Assembly (NCBI GenBank): GCA_914767715.1
Contig: OU612070.1
Location: 25,160,025 to 25,224,024 of the forward strand
From: Membranipora membranacea
Lineage: Eukaryota > Bryozoa > Gymnolaemata > Cheilostomatida > Membraniporidae
DNA: 64,000 nt
Reading direction: 5' to 3'
Numbering within the stretch: position 1 is the first letter of the stretch; each line of letters starts with the position of its first letter. Shown piece by piece: positions 39,291 to 51,763 of this stretch. Position numbers and translations under genes: made by a program. A model generated the notes under the pieces. It made no database searches and had not been told where the DNA came from. It was given only the letters and a program-made list of their open reading frames with translations.

Positions 39291-39550
39291 CGTATTTACC
39301 TGCGTCTTCTTCGTCTCAAGCGCCAGCTCTCCAGCTGTGACTTTAGAAACTTCTGCTCAAAATCGGTTTAACATTTCCGGGTCATTAACATGTGCTTAAT
39401 TTGTTGCTTTAATCGAGGAATTTTGGAATCTGACTGGCCGCAATGACAATGCAAAAACAACAAATTAAGCTAGCGCCAAAATGGTTACCAGAAAATACCG
39501 AAGCTATGAAAGCAGGGCAGTCATATAGTTCCATAAGTTAGGGTTTGCAT

Positions 39551-39690
39551 CACAGGCCTTTTATAGTTGGTGCAAGTCCAGTGGTAGAGTGCCCCAGTGG
39601 TCGAGGCATTTTCTTTCAAGAAAAGGCCTCGGCCACTGGCCCCTGGGGCACTCGACCACTGGACTTGCACCAACTACAGAAGGCCTCGTG
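39551..39690. mobile_element. hAT-like foldback MITE, family H copy 1
   Basis: The ends CACAGGCCTT and the complement of AAGGCCTCGTG continue into arms TAGTTGGTGCAAGTCCAGTGG that pair along most of the 140 bp. It is flanked by 8-bp GTTTGCAT (39543-39550, 39691-39698), the duplication length of hAT transposases. Confidence 0.85.
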
Positions 39691-39699
39691 GTTTGCATG

Positions 39700-40013
39700 T
39701 CATCAGCAATGATGTCCCATGCAATAAGTGTACATTCAAACAGGTTTAAATTGATTCAAATCACTTACTCATTGTTCCAATGCACTTAAATAATCCATCA
39801 TTAGATAATGTAAGAGTTAAAGTCAGTACATGGACTGGTGACTCAGTGGGGAATATCTTCACAATTTATAGATTCAGCTGTGGAGTTCAGTCACTCCTTG
39901 GTTTAGTGGTCTATAATGGGCAAGAAGGTCTGGTCCTATTGATTAATTTAGTCCTTGATAATGGGCTAAACTAACATGGAGCAGTTTGTATGGATGAATA
40001 AGGATCGATACAG
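39700..40013. other. Stretch without a recognised gene
   Basis: Short overlapping open frames only; no recognisable element. Confidence 0.35.
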
Positions 40014-40113
40014 TGGTCTAAAAAACAGCGGACTATAGACCCATTTCAAGCGGACCATAGACCAGCGGAACATCGGCGAAGCGGAACATAGAACGCACCC
40101 GGCTACATTGCAC
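40014..40113 (-). repeat. Cluster of TCTATGTTCCGC repeats, right member of an inverted pair
   Basis: The reverse complement matches 24321-24412 in order and motif content, 15.8 kb away in opposite orientation. Confidence 0.6.
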
Positions 40114-40576
40114 ATATTTAGCTCAAAATCAATGAATAATAAAAGGACTGCCTGCAGTCTTTCTGTTTTAGCAATTCTAGTGAAGGCTACATATTATTTA
40201 TTATACACTTACAAATTTGTCAAGATATCAATGGATAGCGGAAAATCTCAAACTTGTTACGATGGTATATGCTGTTTCCAAGTCAAAGCTAGATAGAGAA
40301 CAGACCTGCTCAGACATTTTATTTCAAAATATTTCTTCTGGATTTCATCAGGGATAGATTGGAACTGTTGGTGAGCTGTGTTGTCCATTACCAACCTCAT
40401 AGCATAGAGAATATTTTTTCAGGTGAGGGTTAAGTTTACACCACAGACCTCATTGGAAATGATATAGTCAAATGAAATACACTGGTAGCTAGTGTCAACT
40501 CAGTCCAGTGACTGCTCCAGCTCATATAATATAATATATATATATATAATATATCATTTATTCAATCAAGGAGTGA

Positions 40577-42140
40577 TTCAAAGGGCTCCTGGGGCTTACA
40601 TAACATGCCTTTTTTTTACTTTGCCAACCCAATGTCCAGTATCAACCATACTGCTAAGTGCCTTACTTCTATATTCAAAGTCTCTCTATCTACCTCAACA
40701 CTTCCCGGTGAATGGAAGCTAGCTTATGTGTCCCCCCTTCATAAAAAGGACCTGCTGATCAACCAAATAACTACCGACCTATATCGCTTACTAGCATTCC
40801 TTGCAAGTTGCTCGAACATATTGTGCTTCACCACCTAAACGTTGCATTAGATAAGTTCTTGTATAACAGACAGCATGGTTTCCGTAAGGGGCTGTCATGT
40901 GAGACACAATTATGCGGCACATATCACGACATTGCTAGGCATGTAGACAAAGGTGATACTATTCATGCCGTAGTTCTTGACTTTGCAAAGGCGTTCGATA
41001 AAGTTCCACACAAACTCCTAATGCAAAAACTATCTAACATTCCTAATGTGAGTACACAGATAATGAAATGGATTCATGACTTCCTTATGGACCGCAAACA
41101 AAAAGTCAGGATTAAAGGGAAACTTTCATATGAACTGCCTGTAACTTCTGGGGTTCCTCAGGGGTCGGTACTAGGCCCCACCCTCTTCCTAGCCTACATT
41201 AATGATCTGCCGGACCAAGTTGATTGTGACATTAGTCTGTTTGCCGATGACACCCTCATCTACCAGGTGGTCAACAATGCTCAAGACAAATTAAGATTTC
41301 AAAACAATGTGTATGCACTTCAGCAATGGGCAAATGTGTGGTGCATGTCCTTCAACGTTGACAAATGTTCAGTTCTTCCCTTCAATCAGTCTCCGACTTC
41401 CCCTGATACCAACTATGTGCTAGACGGGACAACCCTAGAGACTGTGCGGGAGACTCGCTACCTAGGCGTCATTCTTTAGTCGGATTTGAAATTTAACAAT
41501 CACATTCATAGTAAGATTGGAAAAGCTAAAAAACAATTGGGCATGATTAAACGCGCACTACGTGATGCCCCTGCATCCGCTCGTCTCCTTGCCTACACCA
41601 GCCTATGTAGACCTCATGTTGAGTATGCAGCTTCTGTCTGGGATACGACACTAGGTTATCTAATAAATGACATTGAGATGGTGCAACATAAGGCCATAAG
41701 ATTTATATCCACCCTCAAAGGGAGGGATAGTGTGACAGAGGCTCGTGAAAAACTAGAATTAGAAACCCTAGCTGATAGGCGAACAAAAATAAGACATGCT
41801 CTGTTACTTCGCCTGCTGTCCCATGAGGAAAACAACAAATCGCTCACATCTGCTTATGATGAACTTATAAATGATAGACCTGCTAATGTAGCAGTTACCA
41901 GGGCAGTGACTCGGGGAGATCCCCCCACAATATATGCTAGCAAATCAGTGTATTATAACAGCTTCTTACCAAAAACAGTTCGTGAGACCAAAGCGAAGCT
42001 GGGATCACAGTGATGACACTTATATTAATGCTATGCAAAATAGTCGCAAGGCGACAGACCTGAATCACATGCTGGCTAAGGATTAAAATTAATGAGGCGT
42101 ACCGCTTACGCAATGTTCTAGTACGTGCTAAAGAGTAAGA
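40577..42140 (+). pseudogene. CR1-like LINE, 5'-truncated, reverse transcriptase with one internal stop
   Basis: A reverse transcriptase of the CR1/jockey group. LPGEWKLAYVSPLHKKD lies at about 40700. After a frameshift near 40838, YNRQHGFRKGLSCETQL, VLDFAKAFDKVPH, SGVPQGSVLGPTLF and LFADDTLIYQ (catalytic FADD) run unbroken to RYLGVIL. A TAG at 41477-41479 then interrupts, and the frame continues (KFNNHIHSKIGKAKKQLGMI ... LCRPHVEYAASVWD) to 42013. The endonuclease is missing. The 3' end carries TAAGAGG repeats at about 42137-42160. It is the youngest-looking LINE of the window and is related to the remnants at 23.5 and 38.3 kb. Confidence 0.9.
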
Positions 42141-42447
42141 GGTAAGAGGTAAGAGGTATAATGAAGGCCTATAAATAAGTCAAGGGGCCCATGTTGTTAC
42201 TTTACTGCTGTATCTACAACAAGTACAGCATTGATTGAACATAAAAAAAAATTATTAACATTCTAACTCACTCACTACTTTACTACTGAAACTCACCACT
42301 CACTCATCGACCCACACACGGGAGCTGGTTACTGTCTTACTGGCTTACATACCAAAAGTCATAATTTTACACAGAAAACAGGATGCAACTGATCCAACTC
42401 CACCATTAATTTACGTCACAAAATGGCGTTGTCGTTCTAACTTCCAA

Positions 42448-42469
42448 CCAGGGAGTTTTTTACTCCTTG
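42448..42469. mobile_element. 22-bp hairpin between TTCCAA repeats
   Basis: The insert CCAGGGAGT...ACTCCTTG is self-complementary and flanked by TTCCAA (42442-42447, 42470-42475). It may be a very short insertion; six bases can match by chance. Confidence 0.35.
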
Positions 42470-42513
42470 TTCCAATACAACAAATGTATATTGACATGTT
42501 GATCGGTCCAGAA

Positions 42514-42604
42514 CACAGACCTTCTGTAGTCGGTGCAGGTCCAGTGGTCTATTGCCCCAGTGAAAAAGGGCCACTGGACTTGCACCAATTACAGAAGACC
42601 TGTG
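42514..42604. mobile_element. hAT-like foldback MITE, family H copy 2
   Basis: The ends are CACAGACCTTCTGTA and the complement of ACAGAAGACCTGTG, with arms GTGCAGGTCCAGTGG / CCACTGGACTTGCAC as in 39551-39690 but a shorter centre. The flanks GTCCAGAA (42506-42513, 42605-42612) form an 8-bp duplication different from that of copy 1. Confidence 0.87.
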
Positions 42605-42848
42605 GTCCAGAACCGCATGTAAAGTGGCTTGGTTTATCAGTTTAACTTAGTTTGTATTATATCATAGCGGGTTCTTCCATTCTCAGCTTACTGTCAGTTA
42701 ACATCGCTGCATTTCTTGTATAATACATGTTTGATTTTGCTTGATCTTACTCAATGAGAAATGTGGTATGTTACAGCGATGAGGTGACATCGATAGCACA
42801 AACATTACCTGCATATCAATAAGCTATAATCCAGGCCTCATCTCAGGC

Positions 42849-42874
42849 TATATAAGGATACTTAGTATATAAGG
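42849..42874 (+). promoter_or_regulatory. Twin TATA boxes of TBP
   Basis: TATATAAGG occurs at 42849-42857 and again, identical, at 42866-42874, 17 bp apart; the start codon is at 42892. A start site 30 bp from the first box falls at about 42880, before the ATG. One set by the second box falls at or past the ATG. Confidence 0.55.
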
Positions 42875-42891
42875 AATCATCGCAACTGACG

Positions 42892-45800
42892 ATGGATCGG
42901 CATTATGGCGGGTTTGGTCAGGTGAGTACCCTATGAATGAATGTGGCTCCACAGTAGTTAAACTATAACCAAACTCTCACAACTCCAGGTAGAGGTATGA
43001 ACTGGAGATTTCTGTATTGTCTTAGTTGGGCAGTCGGCTGTATTATTACCCCAAAGCGATGCCTACTGTCACTGTGACCTATGAATGCACAGATTACCAA
43101 AGTAAACTACATTTCTGTGTTAAATTAGGAAAGACGCACAAACAGGGATTACCCAGTCTGGGCTCAGTATTGTAGGAGAGGGCAGAATTGTATTTCCCTT
43201 GTTGAATATGTTTTGATGATTCTTTTTTTGCTCTATTGTGAAAATTCTACTTGTTTCCTTGTGTCTGATCCTAACTTGAATGCTGGGAAGATAGGACTAG
43301 TGTGTTGATATTATCATGATGATTACTTTTATTATTATTCAGGGAGATATGACACCTGCTCATATGCCTGGTGGTATGACACCGACCGGCATGACCCCCA
43401 CAGGAATGACACCTACAGGAATGACACCTACAGGGATGACCCCCTCCGGTATGACCCCCTCCAGTATGCCCCCCTCCGGTATGACTCCGACTGGTATGCC
43501 CCCTTCTGGGATGACCCCCTCCGGTATGACTCCAGCACACATGCCCAGTATGACGCCTCATCATATGCCAGGAGGTATGACACCGACAGGTTCTATGACT
43601 CCCGGTGGTATGCCTCCTGGAGGGATGACTCCAGGTGGAATGCCTCCTGGAGGGATGACTCCCGGAGGGATGACACCTAACTCTAGCCACCTGTCGTCTG
43701 GTATGACACCCAGTCAGCTGTCATCAGGAGCCACACCTGGTCACTTCATGATGCCTCCGTCCGTCAGCAGTATCAGTAGTGTGGGTGAGTACCAGTAGTC
43801 AAATAGTGAATGTAAATATTACTATTGAGTTAGAAGTACTCTGTTACTGTCACCAAACTTGATGGTAGAGTGCCACTTACACCGCTTGAGAGATGTGCTC
43901 AATGTATATCAAACTTTTCTCTGTCAGTATTCTAATTACCAAAAGTACCTTTCATACCTGCACAACAAGCTTGTCGAACTTGTCAAGACAGGCTAACCTG
44001 CACCCATACACTGTTACGTGTGTTTTAGGCAAACCTTCTTCACGTTTCTACAAAATTGATATTGCGGGATGCTGATCAGTCTGAAAATGTCAAAAAGTGA
44101 GGCAGAGTAGGTTATAATTATTCACTTGGTATACTTGTATCTCTATTATAAAGGTACGGTGGGACAGAGCCCGATGTACCAGGGGCATGGTGGTCCTGTT
44201 ACTCCCTACACTCCTGGCAGTCTAGGAGGACCGGCTACACCCAGACCAGATACGTCAGGAATACAACCTCAGCTACAGTAAGCATAGGCGTTCTGGGCTG
44301 TTATCTCATAAAACCCTCAGATTAGTATTAATGTCATTTTGATGACTAGCTCTGAAACTGTGCAAATGATTGTAGTCCGGAAAAGTCTAAGGAGCTTGCA
44401 TTGGTTGATATGTAAACATGCATATATATTACCTGAATAGAATCAGGGGATTGTATTGATGATAATATAGAGTGTGCAAAACCTCCACCAGCAGTGGACA
44501 GCATATATGCACCTTATTCCAATCTAACCCGCTAACACAGCCTTCTCATGATTCCATATACTACTCATGATGTCTGGGCTGTTACTCCTTGTAGCTGCCA
44601 GTATCACCTATAACTACCACTCATACAAGTTATTCTGTTATTTTTCCAGGAACATCGTATGTACAGTGAACCTGGATTGTAAATTAGATCTTAAGAACAT
44701 AGCACTGAGAGCGAGAAATGCAGAGTATAATCCTAAACGATTTGCTGCTGTCATCATGAGAATCAGGGATCCAAGAACAACGGCACTTATATTCAGCTCC
44801 GGTAAAATGGTCTGCACTGGGGCAAAAAGGTGATTGCAGTCATCTAACCTATATAAAATAGACATGGAAATAGAGTATATCAGTATATTGGAAGTAACAA
44901 CATTGAGCCCGAGCAGCAAACCGCTAATCACAATATGGCTTGAGTGGAAAAATTCCTGTTGATAACGACACCAACCATTCTTTTCGACCTATTATGGACG
45001 CTCTCCAACACTAATCTACAGTAATTGTGCAATCCGAAACAAATACAAAATGTTGAATGTAATATAGAGTTGTCCCCTTATTGAACTTGTTGTTCAGAGA
45101 GTAGATAACTCCTAATTATAAAGACTATTTTTGGGTTAAGAATATTGGAAAGCATGTTGTAATTCAACATTCTGCACGATAAATGACCATATTTTATTGT
45201 AGGCATGAGAGTTTGATCAGCCACACATAACACACCAACACATAACTGGACCATCATACTGTCAGCACTGTCCCAGTGCTATAGTATTATGTAATTGTGA
45301 CTGTAATCCACATGGTTTGCCCTAAGTAATTCATAAAACAATATCTTATTCAAATTTGCAAGATAATCCTTAGTAGTTTTTATCTTCTTATTGTTTCCAG
45401 TGAGGACATGGCTAAACTGGCCGCCAGGAAATATGCTAGAATTATACAGAAGCTTGGCTTTGTGGTAAGTCATTGTTAGTTGAACTTATCCTGTGCTGGA
45501 CTTATTAGGACGCAAATTTTCTATGTGTTGTCAGAGGTCCTATCAACAACTTCACTGTCCTGTGAGTTAACTCACAATGTATAGACTGTTGAGTCGATTG
45601 ATGAGAACATAGCTTACCTTCCATAATCAGCTGGCCTATATACTTTACAGGGAGTTAAAAGAAGGACCCTTATTTTGTGACATGGTTGAGAAAAGTGGAA
45701 TTAGCAACATTTGATTTTGAGATTCCTTTTTAAAAGCCATCATTGAGAGTAGTGCCAAACTCTAATGTCCAAAGGTATCAATATTTAGTGAATTTTGAAA

Positions 45801-46881
45801 CTTTCATCCTGTAGGATAGGTCAGGCATATATCATGGTATGAGTCTCATGTCCAACACTCAATTCTTAGTATTCATGTTACATGGTAGCTATTGTTGTAT
45901 CGTACAATCTGTGGTAAATACTGAATCTGATTTTATTTTCAGGCCAAATTTAAAGATTTTAAGATACAGAACATGGTGGGAAGTTGTGACGTTAAGTTTC
46001 CCATAAGACTCGAAGGATTGGTTCTCACTCACGGCCAGTTCTCAAGGTAAGATTGATAGATACATATGACCATTTGTCACAAGTATGTGTTTTGATAATA
46101 GTGATCACATGTTAGATTGTGACATGACCCCAGGACCCTTCAAATTACATTACATTACTGGGTCACAATCATGATTGTATGTAACTACACTGGTACATAT
46201 TCTGTTAATAATTATATTATAATAAAGGCAGTTTGGCTTCTGGTCTACCATCCTCTTTTCACTAAAGCCAATCACAGCCACCTTTGCCTGACATCATTGT
46301 TAATCTTGCTTATTTAGTTATGAGCCGGAGTTATTCCCTGGTTTGATATACAGAATGGTGAAGCCAAAGATTGTCTTACTTATATTCGTCTCTGGAAAAG
46401 TTGTACTCACAGGTATGCACAGTGATTCTGAAAGTGGTGGGATAACGTATAATCACTATCACATTGCTCAAAATTATAACTCACTTGGTCTTTCAGTTAG
46501 ACAAAATCGCTCTCAAATCGCTCACTCAGAATGTATTTATAGTTCCATCAATGACTGAGCGATATCTGAGCAACTCCCCAGCAGGTCTCACTCACTCACT
46601 GAGCGATCAGATTGCAATGTTTACCGATTCTAATTGTAAGACACCCTGGGGTTATACTACATGAAGTGATGATATTCCAGGTTTGACATGACCAAGATTA
46701 GATCAGCCATCGCTGATCGTCCATTTAGATATTCAACTTTCAAAAGTGTGTAAGCAGATTGATCCATACCCCATCAGAATCGAAGCTTATTCTTTGTATT
46801 ACAGGTGCCAAGGTGCGATCACAGATTCAAGAAGCTTTTGAGAACATTTACCCCATATTAAAAGGATTTAAGAAGACATAA
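42892..46881 (+). CDS. TBP: TATA-box-binding protein TBP
   Basis: Eight exons: 42892-42921, 43343-43784, 44154-44277, 44650-44829, 45401-45464, 45943-46046, 46318-46412 and 46805-46881. All phases join and give 371 residues. The C-terminal 180 residues are the saddle-shaped DNA-binding core: first repeat [50 protein letters not shown]; second repeat [33 protein letters not shown] and [12 protein letters not shown]; end [12 protein letters not shown]. It nucleates TFIID, SL1 and TFIIIB complexes at promoters of all three nuclear RNA polymerases. The N-terminal exon 2 is a low-complexity run with about 16 Met-Thr-Pro units ([18 protein letters not shown]) and has no Gln tract like that of vertebrates. 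Its own promoter has two TATA boxes. Confidence 0.98.
43343..43710 (+). repeat. Coding minisatellite: GMTP repeats in TBP exon 2
   Basis: A 12-15-bp repeat (GGNATGAC(A/C)CC...) gives [15 protein letters not shown] and GMTPG units. The antisense strand is also open, as expected of a short-period repeat. Confidence 0.85.
43964..43995. mobile_element. 32-bp hairpin fragment with 8-bp flanking repeats, family P copy 1
   Basis: The right half ACTTGTCAAGACAGGCTA matches the palindrome at 50416-50450; the left half is truncated. It is flanked by ACCTGCAC (43956-43963, 43996-44003). It lies in intron 2 of TBP. Confidence 0.55.
46485..46628 (+). repeat. Short dispersed repeat in TBP intron 7, copy 1
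   Basis: It shares with 48597-48728 the order TCA(G/T)T(T)A-GACAAAAT, CTCACTCA, CCATCAATGA, TGAGCAA/TGAGTGA, AGCAGGT and GAGCGATCAGAT/GAGCAATCAGAT. About 130 bp, same orientation, no coding content. Confidence 0.6.
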
Positions 46882-48170
46882 CATAAAGGCAGACATGATT
46901 ATTTATTACTATCTGTCCACCACTTAAATTGATCTGTAAATACAAAGTATTTTTGTGCAGTAGCTAACCAGCTTTAATAATCAAATCAGCGAGGACCATG
47001 TCATTGATATAATGGTGACCCGCACCAACCCTTCCCTGTGGCAATTACTCACTGGCCTTGTGGAGAGCTGACCCTCACTCAAAGGCTTATGAGACTGAGG
47101 TATGAGACTGAGGTATGAGACCTCCAGTATGGAACAATATCTTTTCTTGTTGTAAATATTTTGTATGGCAGCCATAAACAAGGCCATTGTATTATTTTCT
47201 ATATCATACTCAATTTTAGTGACATACCTACGTACACATCTTTCTCATTCTAATTATAATGCATCTCAAAATAAAACAAACAAACCCCGCTAATACTACA
47301 TAGAGTAATTTTAAGGGGATTGACGGATCCTCCCCCTAGAGACATGAAACAGCGCATCTCATCAACGAGTGTCAACCAATAATTTCTCCAGGAACATAGT
47401 AGAAAGAAGGTGCAGAACAGACACATCACACACCATGTATTTTTGTCATCACTGAGGTGAAAGAAGATTCTGAAGACCCAGCTAGGAGGATTAAAGTAAG
47501 CTCAGGGTCCTCTTTAGGATATCCAGATGCTTTCATTAACTACAAACCACATTATCAGAAAACAAGTACGTTCCCTCTGGTGAATGAGGTTTATCTCAAG
47601 TGCGCTACAATACTGGTATTTTGCAATATCATAACACTATCATAGGCAACTAACTTGTTCTGCTGTAACCAAGGATTTCAAATCATTGCTGTAACATAAT
47701 ATATCTTTCATGTCATTTCTAGCTGAGAGTGATGCGATGGTCACCCTTCAAGCAGATCAGCCTCACGGCTTAGTTTGCAATTTAACAGAAATCATCATTC
47801 CTTGTAAGTCGGTTGTCGTGATATCAGAGACTATAGATAATATATCTATACTCTATAGTCTCTGGTGATATGGCAAATGTGTTATCTCAACACCATTTAT
47901 AGTTGTGTCTGTTGCAAATCTTTTACAAATTCATCATCATCGCATTACTCCACAAGGGATATCATACTGTTTACTGTCTTTTGTGTCGAAATCTACTATT
48001 TTTGGTTGTGGTATGTTCAAACTTCAGATCGGCGGAATATGATCAGATAACAGTGTATTTATGTGTGTTTACCGCCGGAGGTATGAACTAACTGCTCACT
48101 TACAATTCAACATCTTGGTTTTGTTTACACAAAATCAACAAATCATTTTTTGGATGAGACAAGATAATAT
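46882..48170. other. Convergent 3' intergenic stretch between TBP and RPS27A
   Basis: AATAAA at 47270-47275 may serve TBP. The stretch also has the hairpin at 47825-47864. No gene recognised. Confidence 0.45.
47825..47864. mobile_element. 40-bp hairpin with 7-bp flanking repeats
   Basis: CAGAGACTATAGA at the left pairs with CTATAGTCTCTG at the right. It is flanked by GTGATAT (47818-47824, 47865-47871). The CAGAG end is compatible with hAT termini. Confidence 0.5.
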
Positions 48171-48174
48171 TGAT

Positions 48175-49621
<1,447 letters not shown>

Positions 49622-50137
49622 TGTGAAGCTGCAAAACAAAAAATCATAAATGTTTATTGTTGCTACAGTACAAGACTTAGAATAGTTAAAGGACAACAAA
49701 CAAGTTTATCCTAACTAATGTCAGATAAAAAGTGATGGATTAGAAAAGGTGATGTAAAGTAGACAAATGAAAAATGGAAGAAAAATGAGTCACCATCTCA
49801 TCAATCTTTGCAACAGCTACCTACTAGTACTGCACTAACCAACCAATATGAATATAGTGTACAATATAATTGTTTTTTTTCTAACTAAGCATGTAAATTC
49901 ACTATCTGTTGATTGATGTTGTTCATGCAATAGAGTAGAGTAGCACAACCAACATCCGAGACAGATCTATCAATCTAAAGCCATAATATTGTAGAAAAAT
50001 GGTCCGGTACACTCTGGCTGATGATACCAGTCTCATAACAGAATTGACATGTGCTTCTCAAGCACCAGTAAGTTGGTCACAATCCCATTTGCTAGGTACA
50101 CTAGAGGTTTTAGAAAGATATTATACAAAGTTCTCAC

Positions 50138-50175
50138 CTTTCCCCAGAAACTATTTTTTCTAAAAGGAAGAGAGA
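50138..50175 (-). promoter_or_regulatory. Non-coding first exon of RPS27A with 5'-TOP-like start
   Basis: On the minus strand the pyrimidine run CTCTCTTCCTTTT is followed by a short leader ending GGGGAAAG and a consensus donor GTGAG (50133-50137). A pyrimidine tract at the start site is the terminal-oligopyrimidine signature of ribosomal-protein mRNAs. The position fits the acceptor at 49629-49630. Confidence 0.6.
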
Positions 50176-50415
50176 GGGATTGCAAAGAAGAACTGTAGTC
50201 TGAGAACCAAGTATTGATGAGGGAACATTTGCTGACCCCATAAAGCTATTATAGGTCACCTGAGGAATTCATGTTATAGACTTTGTTGATCTAGGAGTTA
50301 TGTGCACATTTTCATGATTGATAGCTGTCAATTCTTGAAGTTTTTGTAAGAGTGAAATTTAGTGTAAGAAGTAAGTGGTAAGTGTAACTGTTTGTGGTTG
50401 GTCTGGCTGAAACCT

Positions 50416-50450
50416 TAGCCTGTCTTAACAAAGCTTGTTAAGACAGGCTA
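50416..50450. mobile_element. 35-bp palindrome with 10-bp flanking repeats, family P copy 2
   Basis: TAGCCTGTCTTAACAA and TTGTTAAGACAGGCTA pair perfectly around a 3-base centre. The flanks are identical GCTGAAACCT (50406-50415, 50451-50460). A related, truncated copy is at 43964-43995. Confidence 0.72.
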
Positions 50451-50464
50451 GCTGAAACCTATGA

Positions 50465-51310
50465 CTAAATACAATACATCCACCTGAGGTAAGGAAACCT
50501 CCACTGTCTCCCTCTCAAGAAGCCTCCAGCCAGAAGCTTCAGACCATTCATCCTGTTTTTATTGTTGGGGATTTGCCTTTGCTGTTCTCTTGCTTGTAAC
50601 TTGTTGCTAAACTTGTCCTATCGAATTATAGTGATTTGAATGAATGAACTAGCTAGCAGTAGTAATATTGCTCCTTTTACATATTACTTCCAGATATCAT
50701 TCACTAACACTAAACCATTGCAAATAGTAAGTACTCTTTGCTATGCTTACTTTGTCTCGTTGATTGTAAGTAAGCCTCAGATTAATTAGTTCGAACTTAG
50801 TTTACACTAGACTAGTAGGGCAAGGCTTTTACAAGAACTAGCCTAGGACTAGGAGTGTACTGCTTTCACCAGGTACTGGTCCCTGGAGTCACCCTGTTAC
50901 TTCAAGTTCTTGGTTTACACTTTTCATACATCATAACTTCATTTAGATTTGTTGTGATAATATATATGAATTGTCACACTCACTGTGACTGTCTCGTCTG
51001 TGGATGTGCATAGTTAGTAGAGAAGTAGTAGTTGCTCAATTAGTGGTTCTAGAATTCTATTCTGAAAACGTTTTACATTGCGTGTTGCCCGCACAAATTT
51101 ATACTGTTGACGTGATTAGCAGCCTGCTTACGCCAAACTCCACCTGCCTTGTCTGCCTGCCTCGACCATTAGCTTTGTGTTTGGCAATGCTCCGTCCTAC
51201 TCCGCCTTGCAAACTTCATCAACGCCCATCTTTCAACTTATCGCTAAGGTCTCTTTCCTTCCATTTCCGAGCCATTGCCATGCCACTCCATTGTCATCTC
51301 CTACAAGCTC
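50465..51310. other. Region between the RPS27A and CHTOP 5' ends
   Basis: The acceptor at 51754 implies that a CHTOP leader exon lies here or further upstream, but no donor could be singled out. No other gene is recognised. Confidence 0.35.
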
Positions 51311-51320
51311 AGTTATCCAC

Positions 51321-51431
51321 CAGAACAAGTTTGTTCCCTCTGTGGTTGCGGAGGGATATTGCAAATGTTTGGTATCGATACCAAACATTTGCAATATCCC
51401 TCAGCAACCACAGAGGGCTCAAACTTGTTCA
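51321..51431. mobile_element. 111-bp foldback element with 10-bp flanking repeats
   Basis: Arms GAACAAGTTTG, CCCTCTGTGGTTGC and GAGGGATATTGCAAATGTTT pair across a GGTATCGATACC centre. It is flanked by AGTTATCCAC (51311-51320, 51432-51441). The 9-10-bp duplication suggests a Mutator-type origin. Confidence 0.75.
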
Positions 51432-51763
51432 AGTTATCCACTAGATCGGAATTTTCTTTTTTGGGGACCAATATTGCTACATCGGTGATGTGCTGAGACT
51501 GAGCCATGACCATTATAAAGAACATTTTTGGGTTATGACATACAACATGGTCAATGTTGAAGCTGAGTTGATCTGATACTACTGGTGGGTGACAAATGGT
51601 TTTGACATCAGTTGATCTCACACACCATCAGAATTTGGTTTTTTATATATTCATGACCGTTGGGCGAGTTTATAAGAAGTTTAAGGGAATGTTATTTCTT
51701 ACACACTTATGCACAAATCTCAATGTAACAATTGTAGTTTTTCTTTTTCTCCAGAAACCCAAA

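Noticed and set aside
43271-43690. Antisense Ser/His/Gly-rich open frame over TBP exon 2
   Set aside because: It is the complement of the short-period GMTP repeat; such repeats are open in several frames.
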